Source of the DNA: Rhodoferax sp. BAB1
GTDB lineage: Bacteria; Pseudomonadota; Gammaproteobacteria; Burkholderiales; Burkholderiaceae_C
Assembly (NCBI RefSeq): GCF_013334205.1
Contig: NZ_CP054424.1
Span: forward strand, 82,001-146,000
Reading direction: 5' to 3'
DNA length: 64,000 nucleotides
Part shown: positions 30,653 through 39,844 of the stretch, in pieces
Layout: every line of letters begins with the position of its first letter
Numbering within the stretch: position 1 is the first letter of the stretch
Translations under genes and position numbers: made by a program
The notes under the pieces: model-generated
Told to the model about the DNA's origin: nothing
Database searches by the model: none
The model's input: the letters and a program-made list of their open reading frames with translations, nothing else

Positions 30653-31017
30653 TGCCGATACGCAAAGTTTTGATCGTGGACGATTCCAAGACGGAATTGA
30701 TGTTTCTGACGGATTTGCTCCAGAAAAACGGGATGGCCGTGAAGACTGCCGAGGATGCCGACGATGCTTTCCGGCGCCTGGCCGAAGACAAGCCCGACCT
30801 GATCCTCATGGACGTGGTCATGCCGGGGCAGAACGGCTTCCAGCTCACGCGCGCCATCAACCGCACGCCCGAGTACGCCGAGATCCCGATCATCATCTGC
30901 ACCAGCAAGAACCTGGAAACCGACCGTGTCTGGGGCATGCGCCAGGGCGCGCGCGACTACGTGACCAAGCCGGTGGACGAAGCCGAATTGCTGGGCAAGA
31001 TCAAGGCACTGGGCTGA
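30652..31017 (+). CDS. pilH: Twitching motility response regulator PilH
   Basis: 121 residues from ATG 30652; the TTG one codon earlier is not needed. Receiver domain with VDDSK, phospho-acceptor Asp in ILMDVVMPGQNG and Lys in YVTKPVD. It acts with PilG as one of two CheY-like outputs of the Chp system, in Pseudomonas influencing retraction. A GGAGTGAATTG ribosome-binding region lies inside the pilG 3' end. Confidence 0.92.
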   Translation: MPIRKVLIVDDSKTELMFLTDLLQKNGMAVKTAEDADDAFRRLAEDKPDLILMDVVMPGQNGFQLTRAINRTPEYAEIPIIICTSKNLETDRVWGMRQGARDYVTKPVDEAELLGKIKALG

Positions 31018-31027
31018 CTCACACCCC

Positions 31028-31555
31028 ATGGCCAATCGCGAAGCTCTAAGGGACCTGCAGTCACGACTTGCCAGCCGCTTGCAAGCGGCCAAGGCCGAAG
31101 GTCTCTCCATTTCGTGGCTGGCGGTGCGTGCGGGGGGGCTGGATTACCTGCTGCCCCTAGCCCAGTCGGGTGAGATTTTCCCTCTGCCTGCGGTGCAGGC
31201 GGTGCCCTACTCGCAGCCATGGTTTCTGGGGGTCGTCAACTTGCGTGGCGGCCTGTATGGCGTGGTGGACCTGGCGTCCTACATTGCCGGTAAGGCGCCG
31301 GTGCGCACGGAGCAGTACTGGGCCGAGGCCAGTGTGGTCACGCTCAATGCCGCCCTGGAGATCAATTGCTCCTTGCTGATCGATTCCCTGGCGGGCCTGC
31401 GCCATGTCGGGGCGTTCTCGGGTTCCGAGCCGCCGCCCGAAGGCGCGCCTCCCTATTTCGGTAACCGTTACGTCGATGCTGACGGCAGCCGCTGGCAGGA
31501 GATCAACCTCCAGCAACTGTCGCAGATGAGCGAGTTTTTGAGCATCAGTGCCTGA
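31028..31555 (+). CDS. pilI: CheW-like adaptor PilI
   Basis: 175 residues with a single CheW domain (LDYLLPLAQSGEIFPLP, WFLGVVNLRGGLYGVVDLA are typical blocks). It couples the receptor PilJ to the kinase ChpA in a signalling array. It starts 10 bases after pilH. Confidence 0.9.
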   Translation: MANREALRDLQSRLASRLQAAKAEGLSISWLAVRAGGLDYLLPLAQSGEIFPLPAVQAVPYSQPWFLGVVNLRGGLYGVVDLASYIAGKAPVRTEQYWAEASVVTLNAALEINCSLLIDSLAGLRHVGAFSGSEPPPEGAPPYFGNRYVDADGSRWQEINLQQLSQMSEFLSISA

Positions 31556-31590
31556 AGACAGGCCACCCTAACAATCCTGAAGGTTGCATC

Positions 31591-33837
31591 ATGTCCGTCC
31601 TCAACAAACTCTTTGGCAAGAAGGCGCCCGATACGGAGCAGAGTGTTGGCCTGAGTCTGGCCATGCCCGACGATCTGTCTGCCCTGCATGCGCCGCGCGC
31701 CGCGGCCCCTGGCAAATCGGCGGACACCCAGCTGCAAGACTTGCCTGCGCCGGTGCCGCTGGACCAGGACGACATGGTCAGCGTGCCCCTGCTGGGGCGC
31801 CGTCCGATTGCCGAGCAGCAGCGTCTGCTGTGGTGGCTGCTGGGTCTGGCGCTGGTGGTGCTGGGCGCGATCGCCTTCGTGGCGCTGACGGCCGCCGACC
31901 GCGTGGCGCAGCAGCTGAATGCCACTGGCCAGTCCCTGATGCAGTCGCAGCGCCTGGCCAAGTCGGTGTCGCAGGCCCTGGTGGGTGTGCCCCAGGCCTT
32001 CGCCGAAGTCAAGGAGAGTTCCAGCTACCTGGTGCGCTCCGTCAAGGGCCTGCGCGACAGCGATTACGCCCTGCGCCTGGAGCCCATCGATGCCGACCTG
32101 CTGCCGCAGCTCGAGAAGATCATCCCCCTGATGGAGCGTGCCGAGAAAAGTGCCGCTGCCATCGTGGCGCAGGAGAAGATCCTGACCCAGGTCGGCGCCG
32201 CCCTACGTACCATCAACCGCCAGTCGTCCGACCTGCTGGAGATCGCCGAGACGGTGTCTTCGCTCAAGCTGCAGCAGAACGCCAGCGCCGCCGAAATTTC
32301 CGCGGCCGGTCAGCTGGTGATGCTGACCCAGCGCATCGGCAAGTCGTCCAACGAGTTCCTGACGGCCGAGGGTGTGAGCCCGGAAGCCGTGTTCCTGCTG
32401 GGCAAGGACTTGAACTCCTTCAAGGAAATTGCACAGGGTCTGCTCGACGGCAGCCCCGAGTTGCGCCTGAACGCCTCCAAGGATGCGCAGACGCGCGAGC
32501 AGATCGAGGCGCTGATCAAGCTGTATGAACTGACCCGCACCCAGGCCGGTGCCATTCTGGGCAACCTGCAGGGCCTGGTCTCGGCGCGTAGCGCGCAGAT
32601 CACCATCATCAACGACAGCGAGCCGATGCGCCGCGACCTGGAAGAGTTGCAGGGGCAACTGGCCACGCGTACCGGTCTGGGCCCGACCTCCCTGTTGTCC
32701 CTGATCGGCGCCGCCATCTTCGCCCTGCTCTGCGCTGCCGGTCTGGCGCGTGTGCAGCTGATGGACAGCCGTCGCCGCCAGGTGATGGCCGAAGCGCAAC
32801 GACTGGAAGCCGAGCGCCAGGAACAGGAGGCCAAGCGTGTCAACGACGCCAACCAGGCCGCCATTCTGCGACTGATGAACGAACTGCAGACGGTGGCCGA
32901 AGGCGATCTGACGCAGGAAGCCACGGTGACCGAGGACATCACGGGTGCCATCGCCGACTCGGTGAACTATACGGTGGAAGAGCTGCGACTGCTGGTGGGC
33001 AACGTGCAGAACACCGCGGCCCAGGTGGCGCAGACGACGGCCGAGGTGGACCAGACGTCCACGGAACTGCTGGCCGCATCGAACGAACAGCTGCACGAGA
33101 TTCGCGAAACCGGTCGCTCCGTGGTGGACATGTCGACCCGCATCAACCAGGTCTCGCATCAGGCGCAGGAATCGGCCGCGGTGGCGCGCCAGTCCCTGCA
33201 GGCTGCCGAGTCCGGCCTCAAGGCCGTGCAGGACGCCATCGGCGGTATGAACTCCATCCGTGACCAGATCCAGGACACCTCCAAGCGGATCAAGCGCCTG
33301 GGTGAATCCTCGCAGGAGATTGGTGAAATCACCGAGCTGATCTCGGACATTACCGAGCAGACCAACGTGCTGGCCCTGAACGCCGCCATCCAGGCGGCGT
33401 CTGCCGGTGAAGCTGGCCGCGGCTTCTCGGTGGTGGCGGAAGAAGTGCAGCGACTGGCTGAACGTTCCGCAGACGCCACGCGCCAGATCTCGGCGCTGGT
33501 GAAGGCGATTCAGACCGACACGCAGGACGCCGTGGCCGCCATGGAGCGCTCCACCCAGGGTGTGGTCGAGGGAGCGCGACTGTCCGACAATGCCGGTACC
33601 GCGCTGACCGAGATCGACCGCGTGTCGCGTCGACTGGCCGAGCTGATCGAGCAGATTTCCGACTCCACCTCGAAGGAGGCCGCGATGGCCAACGTGGTGG
33701 CCGACAACATCCAGCACATCTTCGCCGTGACCGAGCAGACCGGTGAAGGTACGCGGGCCACGGCCGCCCAGGTGCGCGAACTCTCGCGCATGGCTGAAGA
33801 GCTGCGCCAGTCGGTCGCACGATTCAAGATTTCCTGA
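31591..33837 (+). CDS. pilJ: Methyl-accepting chemotaxis protein PilJ
   Basis: 748 residues. Cytoplasmic N-terminal ~78 residues, first membrane helix (about 80-100), periplasmic PilJ-type helical sensor (about 100-365), second helix (about 367-390), and a methyl-accepting domain whose hairpin tip reads EQTNVLALNAAIQAASAGEA. It is the receptor of the Chp array and in Pseudomonas senses the pilus and surface. The 78-residue soluble leader before the first helix is longer than usual. Confidence 0.92.
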   Translation: MSVLNKLFGKKAPDTEQSVGLSLAMPDDLSALHAPRAAAPGKSADTQLQDLPAPVPLDQDDMVSVPLLGRRPIAEQQRLLWWLLGLALVVLGAIAFVALTAADRVAQQLNATGQSLMQSQRLAKSVSQALVGVPQAFAEVKESSSYLVRSVKGLRDSDYALRLEPIDADLLPQLEKIIPLMERAEKSAAAIVAQEKILTQVGAALRTINRQSSDLLEIAETVSSLKLQQNASAAEISAAGQLVMLTQRIGKSSNEFLTAEGVSPEAVFLLGKDLNSFKEIAQGLLDGSPELRLNASKDAQTREQIEALIKLYELTRTQAGAILGNLQGLVSARSAQITIINDSEPMRRDLEELQGQLATRTGLGPTSLLSLIGAAIFALLCAAGLARVQLMDSRRRQVMAEAQRLEAERQEQEAKRVNDANQAAILRLMNELQTVAEGDLTQEATVTEDITGAIADSVNYTVEELRLLVGNVQNTAAQVAQTTAEVDQTSTELLAASNEQLHEIRETGRSVVDMSTRINQVSHQAQESAAVARQSLQAAESGLKAVQDAIGGMNSIRDQIQDTSKRIKRLGESSQEIGEITELISDITEQTNVLALNAAIQAASAGEAGRGFSVVAEEVQRLAERSADATRQISALVKAIQTDTQDAVAAMERSTQGVVEGARLSDNAGTALTEIDRVSRRLAELIEQISDSTSKEAAMANVVADNIQHIFAVTEQTGEGTRATAAQVRELSRMAEELRQSVARFKIS

Positions 33838-33870
33838 CCCCCGCCCGTCATCCGCAGGAGCGACGTATCC

Positions 33871-36800
33871 ATGCAAGCCCTCGCAGCCGCTAGCGGCAAC
33901 GACGATCAGCCGGTCAACGACCTGGGCCCCCTGGCCTGGGTCCTGGACGAACTGCGCAAGTCGCTCGATGGCGCCAGCAAGGCCATCCGCCGTTTTGTGC
34001 GTGATGCCGAGCTCGCGCGTGGCTCCGATCTGGAGTCGCTTGATGCCAGCCAGCTGCGCATTGCACGCCAGCAACTGCACCAGGCCGTCGGTGCCCTGGA
34101 GATGGTGGGCCTGCCCGAGCCGGCCAAGGTGCTGCGCGCCATGGAGGCGCTCGCGCAGAAATTCGTCGAACGCCCCGAGTCATGCAGCGAAGACGCTGCC
34201 ACCAAGGTCGAGCGCGCCAGCTTTGCCTTGATCGAATACTTGGAGAGTGTGCTGCGCGGAAAGTCGGCCTCGGCAGTAGCCCTGTTTCCGCAGTACCGGG
34301 ACGTGCTGGAACTGGTCGGCGAGGAGCGCGTGCACCCGGCCGAACTTTGGGGACATGCCTGGCGCTGGATCGATGCCGACATCCCCGTGCCGGCTGAGGC
34401 ACTGGGGTATGACCCGGCGGTGCGCTCCCAGCTGGATTCGGCTGTGCTCAAGGTGGTCAAGACGGGCAGCGTATCGTCGGCCAAGACCTTGTGCGACCTC
34501 TGCCTTGGCCTGGCAGCCGGCCAGCAGGCGCTGGATGCGCGTTCCTTCTGGAAGATCTGTGCGGCGTATTTCGAAGCCCTGGCGCTCAAGCTTTGCGCGC
34601 CGGATGTTTATGTCAAGCGCGCGGCTTCGCGCATCCTGATGCAGTTCACCACGCTGGCACGTGGCAAGAGCGAGGTCTCGGACCGTCTGGCCCAGGATCT
34701 GCTTTTTTTCTGTGCCCAGGCCGTTCCGGCGGATGCCCAGGCGGCCCCGGTGCTGGCCGCGGTCAGGCAGGCTTATGGCCTGGCGCAGGAGAAACCTGTC
34801 AACTACGAAACGCCGCAGTATGGCCGTTTCGACCCGGCGGTGCTGGTTCAGGCGCGCAAGCGTATCGCCACGGCGACCGAGACCTGGTCGGCCCTCTCCG
34901 GTGGCGACACCAACCGCCTCAAGGTGGTGTCCGAGCAGTTCACCCTGGTGGGTGAGTCGCTGCTGAAACTGCATCCGGAGAACAAGGCGTTGGCACGTGC
35001 CCTGCTCAAGGCCGTGGATGGTACGGTGCGCTCGGGTGAGCCGCCCACCACGCCGGTGGCCATGGAAGTGGCTACCTCCATCCTCTATCTGGATGCGGCC
35101 TACGAGGACATGGATCCCACCGAGTCCAGCATGAGCGAGCGCAGCGACCGTCTGGCGCGCCGGCTGGACCACGTCGTGGCCGGTGGGCAGCCCGAGGCGC
35201 TGGAGCCCTGGATGGAGGAGCTGTATCGCCGCGTGAGCGATCGCCAGACCATGGGAAGCGTGGTCGAGGAACTTCGCACCAGCCTGACCGAGATCGAGAA
35301 GTCGCTCGACACCTTCTTCCGCAATCCCAAGGAAAAGGCGCCGCTCAACGATGTGCCCAACCAGCTGGCGCAAATGCGCGGTGTGTTCTCGGTGCTGGGT
35401 TTGGACCAGGCCTCGCTGGCCACCGTGCGCATGCGCGATACCGTCGAGAAGTTCCTGGTCGACAACATCGACGAAGATGCGGCGCGGACTGGTGTCTTCG
35501 AGAAATTCGGCAACAGCCTGGGTGCCCTCGGTTTCCTGATCGACATGCTGAGTTATCAGCGCACCCTGGCCAAGAAGCTGTTTGTTTACGACGAGGAGTT
35601 GGGGGAGTTCAAGCCCCTGATGGGCCGGGAGCGCGAGGCTGCCGCTGTGGCCCCCGAGCCACCGGCCGCGCCGGTACCCACTCCTGCTCCCACCCCCCGT
35701 CCCGTGCCCCAGGCCGCACCGACACCTGCCCCTGCGCCCGCAGTCTCTGCCGATGTCTCCGAGGACGATGGTGCCGAACTGCGAGACATCTTCCTCGATG
35801 AGGCCCGGGAGGTGATCCACAACGGCCAGGATGCCGTGCTGGCCTTGCTCGGAGATCCGGCCGACCTGTCGCACCAGACCACATTGCGCCGCGCCTTCCA
35901 CACCCTCAAGGGCAGCTCGCGCATGGTCGGCTTCACCGAGTTCGGCGAAGCCGGATGGGCGATGGAGCAGATGATGAACAGCTGGCTGGCCGAGCAGAAG
36001 CCGGCTCGCCCCGAACTGCTGCAACTCTCCAATGCCGCGCTGCAAGGCCTGGGTCAGTGGGTCGAGGATATTGCTGCCGGCAGCGATGCCGGTTGGAGTG
36101 CCGTGCCTTTCCGCCAGTCAGCCGATGCGATGCGACTGGACAACAAATTCCTCGCCCTGGAACTGCCAGCAGCGCCGGCGACACAGGCCGCTGTGCCTGA
36201 ACCGGTTGCGCCCGTGTCTGTCCCGGTGCCGGAACTGCCGGCGCCAGCCCAGGAGCTGCCCCAGATCGATTTCGAGTCGACCCAGATGTTCGACTTCGAG
36301 TTGGCGGATGCCCAGGCCCTGAGCAAGCCGGCCGCGCCGGCCGAAGTCAGGCAGCCTTCGTCGCTGGCAGATTTCGGTGATATCGATTTCAGCAGTCTGG
36401 CCGGGGTGCCTCCGGTGGCTTCCACGCCTGCGCGTGAAGACGCGCCGGCAGCTGATCTGTCCATCGACTGGGCGGCCACCAGCCTGGCCGGCCCGGAAGA
36501 TCGGATGCCGCTTTCGGGCAAAGGGGCGAGCCAGGATTGGGCGCCCACCAGCATGGCTGGCCCCGAGGACCTGGCGCCGCCTCAAAAAGGCACGGACCCG
36601 GACTGGGCGGCGACCCGTATGGCCGAGCCGGCCGAACTATCTGCTTTTGAACTGCCGGAATTGCAGAACAATTGGGCCGATACATCCACCGGCGCCATCC
36701 ACGATGTGCCGGATGAGCCCGATACCCGTGCGGGGAACATCGAAGGTTTCGAACTTGAACTGCCTGCGACCGCCACGCCCGCTGAAACGGCGGACGAGCA

Positions 36801-39800
36801 GGTCAAGGTGATCGGTACGCTGCGCATCGGCATCCCGCTGTATAACGTCTTCCTGAATGAGGCTGACGAATGGTCGCGACGCCTGCTGACCGAACTCAAC
36901 GAGTGGTCGCTGGAGTTGCACAATCCGGTTCCTGACACCGCGATTGCATTGGCGCACTCGCTGGGCGGCAGTTCCGCGACGGTCGGATTCTCCGCCCTGT
37001 CCGAGATTGCCCGGGCACTTGAGCAGGCCATGCAACACGTGCAGCTGCACGGTCAGGGGCAGGCTGGGCATGCCCAGGTTTTTGTCGCGGCTGCCGACAA
37101 TATCCGCCATCTGCTACACCAGTTCGCCGCTGGTTTCCTGAAGGCGCCGGAGCCTGGCCTGGTCGAGGCGCTGAATGCGATCCACACGACCGAGTTCGCC
37201 CAGCTCGACACCCTCGAGTCCGACAGCGGTCGGCCGGCGCTCACCGTGACCGAGGTCCCCGAGCTGGATCTGGGTGATCTGAACTTCGAATTCGAGCCGG
37301 CCGAGCCAGCGCCGCCCGCAAGCGCCCCTGCGCCCAAGTCCATCGCGCCGGTCATGCCGGCAGCGATGCCTGCCGTCTCGGCCTTGCCTGGTGCCGCCAA
37401 GATCGTGGTCGACGACAGCGACGAAGAAATCGACGCCGTCGACGTGATCGATGCCGACCTGTTCCCGATCTTCGAGGAAGAGGCCGCCGAACTCATGCCC
37501 CAGCTGGCCGCCGCGCTGCGCCAGTGGTCGGAACAGCCCGACCATGGTGGTGCACGCCTGGATGTGCTGCGTGTGCTGCACACTCTCAAGGGCAGTGCGC
37601 GTCTGGCCGGCGCCATGCGCCTGGGCGAAATGGCGCACCGCATGGAATCGGCCATCGAACAGATGGGCAGCGAATTCATCCAGGCTGCGCAGATCGATCC
37701 CCTGCTCACACGGTATGACCGCCTGCAGCAGATATTTGACGAGCTCTGCCGAGGACCGGTGGAAGAGGCCTACGTTCCGCAAGCCCCGGCGCCCCACCCT
37801 GTATCTGCCGCTGTCGCCACACCGGCTGCGGCACCTGCGCCCGAGCCGGTCAAGGTGGCTCAGCGTCCGCCCGTGGCTGCGCGGCCGGCCGTGGCGGCAC
37901 CCGCCCTGCCGGCCAAGCTGCCGTCGGCCACGGCCCGATCCACGTCGGGCCAGACCGTGCGTGTGCGCTCGCAACTGCTCGACCGCCTGGTCAACCAGGC
38001 CGGTGAAGTCATGATCACCCGCAGCCGCCTGGACCAGCGTCTGGGCCAGCTCAATGGCTCACTCTCCGAGCTGACGGCCAACCTGGACCGCCTGCGCACC
38101 CACCTGCGCGACGTCGAACTGCAGGCGGAGTCGCAGATGCAGTCGCGCCTGGCGCAGGCCAAGGACACGGCGCAGGGTTTCGACCCGCTGGAATTCGACC
38201 GTTTCACCCGCGTGCAGGAACTCACCCGCATGATGGCCGAGTCTGTCAATGACGTGGCCACCGTGCAGCGCAACCTGCAACAGACCATCAGCGGCACCGA
38301 GGACGACCTGATCGCCCAGGCGCGCCAGACGCGCGAGTTGCAGCGTGACCTGTTGCGCACGCGCATGATGGAATTCGAAGGCATCTCCGAGCGCCTTTAC
38401 GGCGTGGTGCGGCAGGCGGCCAAGGACGCCGGCAAGCAGGTCAAGCTCGACATCACCGGTGGTTCGATGGAAATCGACCGTGGCGTGCTGGACCGCATGA
38501 CACCGGCCTTCGAACACATGCTGCGCAATTCCGTGGCGCACGGCATCGAGCCTCCCCAGCAGCGGGAGGCCGCGGGCAAACCTGCCGCCGGTACCATCAC
38601 CATCAGCCTGCACCAGGAAGGCAATGACGTTTCGGTCGTCTTCAGCGACAACGGTGCCGGCCTGAACCTGCCGCGCATCCGCGAAAAGGCGCTGGCCCAG
38701 GGTTTGGTGGCGCCTGGCCAGCCACTCAGCGATGCGGACGCGGCCAACATGATCTTCATGCCGGGCTTCTCCACCGCGTCCAGCGTGACCGAACTGTCCG
38801 GACGTGGCATCGGCATGGACGTGGTGCGTTCGGAGGTGCAGGCCCTGGGCGGGCGTATCGAGACCGCCAGCACGGCCGGCGCCGGTACCAGCTTCAAGCT
38901 GGTCCTGCCCCTGACGACGGCCGTCACGCAGGTGATCATGTTGCGCATGGGCGAGTTGAACATCGGCGTGCCGGCCAATCTGGTCGAGATCGTGCGCCGT
39001 CTCAGCTACGCTGAACTGGAGCAGGCCTATGCCCAGGGCAGCATCGACTACGGCGGCGAGACGGTGCCGTTCTTCTGGTCCGGCGCGCTCCTGCAGGCGT
39101 CAACCCGCAGCCATGAACACGTGGGCAAGACCCAGCCGGTGGTGGTGCTGCGCAGTGCGGGCCAGCGTCTGGCCATCCACGTCGACGAAGTGCTGGGCAA
39201 CCAGGAAGTCGTGGTGAAGAACCTCGGGCCGCAGCTGTCGCGCCTGCCGGGTCTGGCCGGCATGTCCGTGCTGGCCTCGGGTGCGGTGGTGCTGATCTAC
39301 AACCCGGTGGCTCTGGCGACCGTGTTCGGCGACAAGGCCTACGAGCTTCAACAGGCCAGCAGCGAGCCGTCGACGGCGGGTCAACCCCGCCTGCCGGTGG
39401 CCGAGCAGGTGGCCCCGGGCACCGGTGGCGATCTGCCGCTCGTGCTCGTGGTGGACGACTCCATCACCGTGCGTCGTGTCACGCAGCGTCTGCTGCGTCG
39501 CGAAGGTTACCGTGTGGCCATGGCGGCCGACGGTCTGCAGGCGCTCGAGCGCCTGGCCGAGGAGCGTCCGGCGGTGGTGCTGTCCGACATCGAGATGCCG
39601 CGCATGGACGGCTTCGACCTGGCACGCAACATCCGCGCCGATGCCAAGCTGCGCGACCTGCCCATCATCATGATCACCTCGCGTATTGCCGAAAAGCATC
39701 GTGAGCATGCCAAGGAGCTGGGTGTGAACCACTACCTGGGCAAGCCCTATGGCGAAGACGAGTTGCTGGGCCTCGTGAAGCACTACTGCACGCAGGCTGT

Positions 39801-39810
39801 CCCGGCCTGA
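33871..39810 (+). CDS. chpA: Hybrid CheA-type histidine kinase ChpA/PilL with multiple Hpt domains
   Basis: 1979 residues. An N-terminal ~600-residue FimL/ChpA-type region is followed by Pro/Ala linkers and three recognisable Hpt modules with His677 (HTLKGSS), His1029 (HSLGGSS) and His1237 (HTLKGSA). A dimerisation segment, HATPase (RNSVAHGIE near 1555, SDNGAGLN), CheW-like domain and a C-terminal receiver (VVDDSITVRR, phospho-acceptor Asp1906 in LSDIEMPRMDG) come after. It phosphorylates PilG and PilH. Long low-complexity linkers with repeated DWAATSLAGPED-like motifs (about residues 865-930) connect the modules. Confidence 0.93.
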   Translation: MQALAAASGNDDQPVNDLGPLAWVLDELRKSLDGASKAIRRFVRDAELARGSDLESLDASQLRIARQQLHQAVGALEMVGLPEPAKVLRAMEALAQKFVERPESCSEDAATKVERASFALIEYLESVLRGKSASAVALFPQYRDVLELVGEERVHPAELWGHAWRWIDADIPVPAEALGYDPAVRSQLDSAVLKVVKTGSVSSAKTLCDLCLGLAAGQQALDARSFWKICAAYFEALALKLCAPDVYVKRAASRILMQFTTLARGKSEVSDRLAQDLLFFCAQAVPADAQAAPVLAAVRQAYGLAQEKPVNYETPQYGRFDPAVLVQARKRIATATETWSALSGGDTNRLKVVSEQFTLVGESLLKLHPENKALARALLKAVDGTVRSGEPPTTPVAMEVATSILYLDAAYEDMDPTESSMSERSDRLARRLDHVVAGGQPEALEPWMEELYRRVSDRQTMGSVVEELRTSLTEIEKSLDTFFRNPKEKAPLNDVPNQLAQMRGVFSVLGLDQASLATVRMRDTVEKFLVDNIDEDAARTGVFEKFGNSLGALGFLIDMLSYQRTLAKKLFVYDEELGEFKPLMGREREAAAVAPEPPAAPVPTPAPTPRPVPQAAPTPAPAPAVSADVSEDDGAELRDIFLDEAREVIHNGQDAVLALLGDPADLSHQTTLRRAFHTLKGSSRMVGFTEFGEAGWAMEQMMNSWLAEQKPARPELLQLSNAALQGLGQWVEDIAAGSDAGWSAVPFRQSADAMRLDNKFLALELPAAPATQAAVPEPVAPVSVPVPELPAPAQELPQIDFESTQMFDFELADAQALSKPAAPAEVRQPSSLADFGDIDFSSLAGVPPVASTPAREDAPAADLSIDWAATSLAGPEDRMPLSGKGASQDWAPTSMAGPEDLAPPQKGTDPDWAATRMAEPAELSAFELPELQNNWADTSTGAIHDVPDEPDTRAGNIEGFELELPATATPAETADEQVKVIGTLRIGIPLYNVFLNEADEWSRRLLTELNEWSLELHNPVPDTAIALAHSLGGSSATVGFSALSEIARALEQAMQHVQLHGQGQAGHAQVFVAAADNIRHLLHQFAAGFLKAPEPGLVEALNAIHTTEFAQLDTLESDSGRPALTVTEVPELDLGDLNFEFEPAEPAPPASAPAPKSIAPVMPAAMPAVSALPGAAKIVVDDSDEEIDAVDVIDADLFPIFEEEAAELMPQLAAALRQWSEQPDHGGARLDVLRVLHTLKGSARLAGAMRLGEMAHRMESAIEQMGSEFIQAAQIDPLLTRYDRLQQIFDELCRGPVEEAYVPQAPAPHPVSAAVATPAAAPAPEPVKVAQRPPVAARPAVAAPALPAKLPSATARSTSGQTVRVRSQLLDRLVNQAGEVMITRSRLDQRLGQLNGSLSELTANLDRLRTHLRDVELQAESQMQSRLAQAKDTAQGFDPLEFDRFTRVQELTRMMAESVNDVATVQRNLQQTISGTEDDLIAQARQTRELQRDLLRTRMMEFEGISERLYGVVRQAAKDAGKQVKLDITGGSMEIDRGVLDRMTPAFEHMLRNSVAHGIEPPQQREAAGKPAAGTITISLHQEGNDVSVVFSDNGAGLNLPRIREKALAQGLVAPGQPLSDADAANMIFMPGFSTASSVTELSGRGIGMDVVRSEVQALGGRIETASTAGAGTSFKLVLPLTTAVTQVIMLRMGELNIGVPANLVEIVRRLSYAELEQAYAQGSIDYGGETVPFFWSGALLQASTRSHEHVGKTQPVVVLRSAGQRLAIHVDEVLGNQEVVVKNLGPQLSRLPGLAGMSVLASGAVVLIYNPVALATVFGDKAYELQQASSEPSTAGQPRLPVAEQVAPGTGGDLPLVLVVDDSITVRRVTQRLLRREGYRVAMAADGLQALERLAEERPAVVLSDIEMPRMDGFDLARNIRADAKLRDLPIIMITSRIAEKHREHAKELGVNHYLGKPYGEDELLGLVKHYCTQAVPA

Positions 39811-39817
39811 TCCGTGC

Positions 39818-39844
39818 GAGCCACGCGGCGTTGCTGCGTGGCTC
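39818..39844 (+). terminator. Hairpin after chpA
   Basis: A 9-bp perfect stem (GAGCCACGC at 39818-39826 with GCGTGGCTC at 39836-39844) and a 9-base loop, followed by a pyrimidine-rich stretch without a clean T run. It overlaps the stop of the convergent photolyase gene by two bases. Confidence 0.5.
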
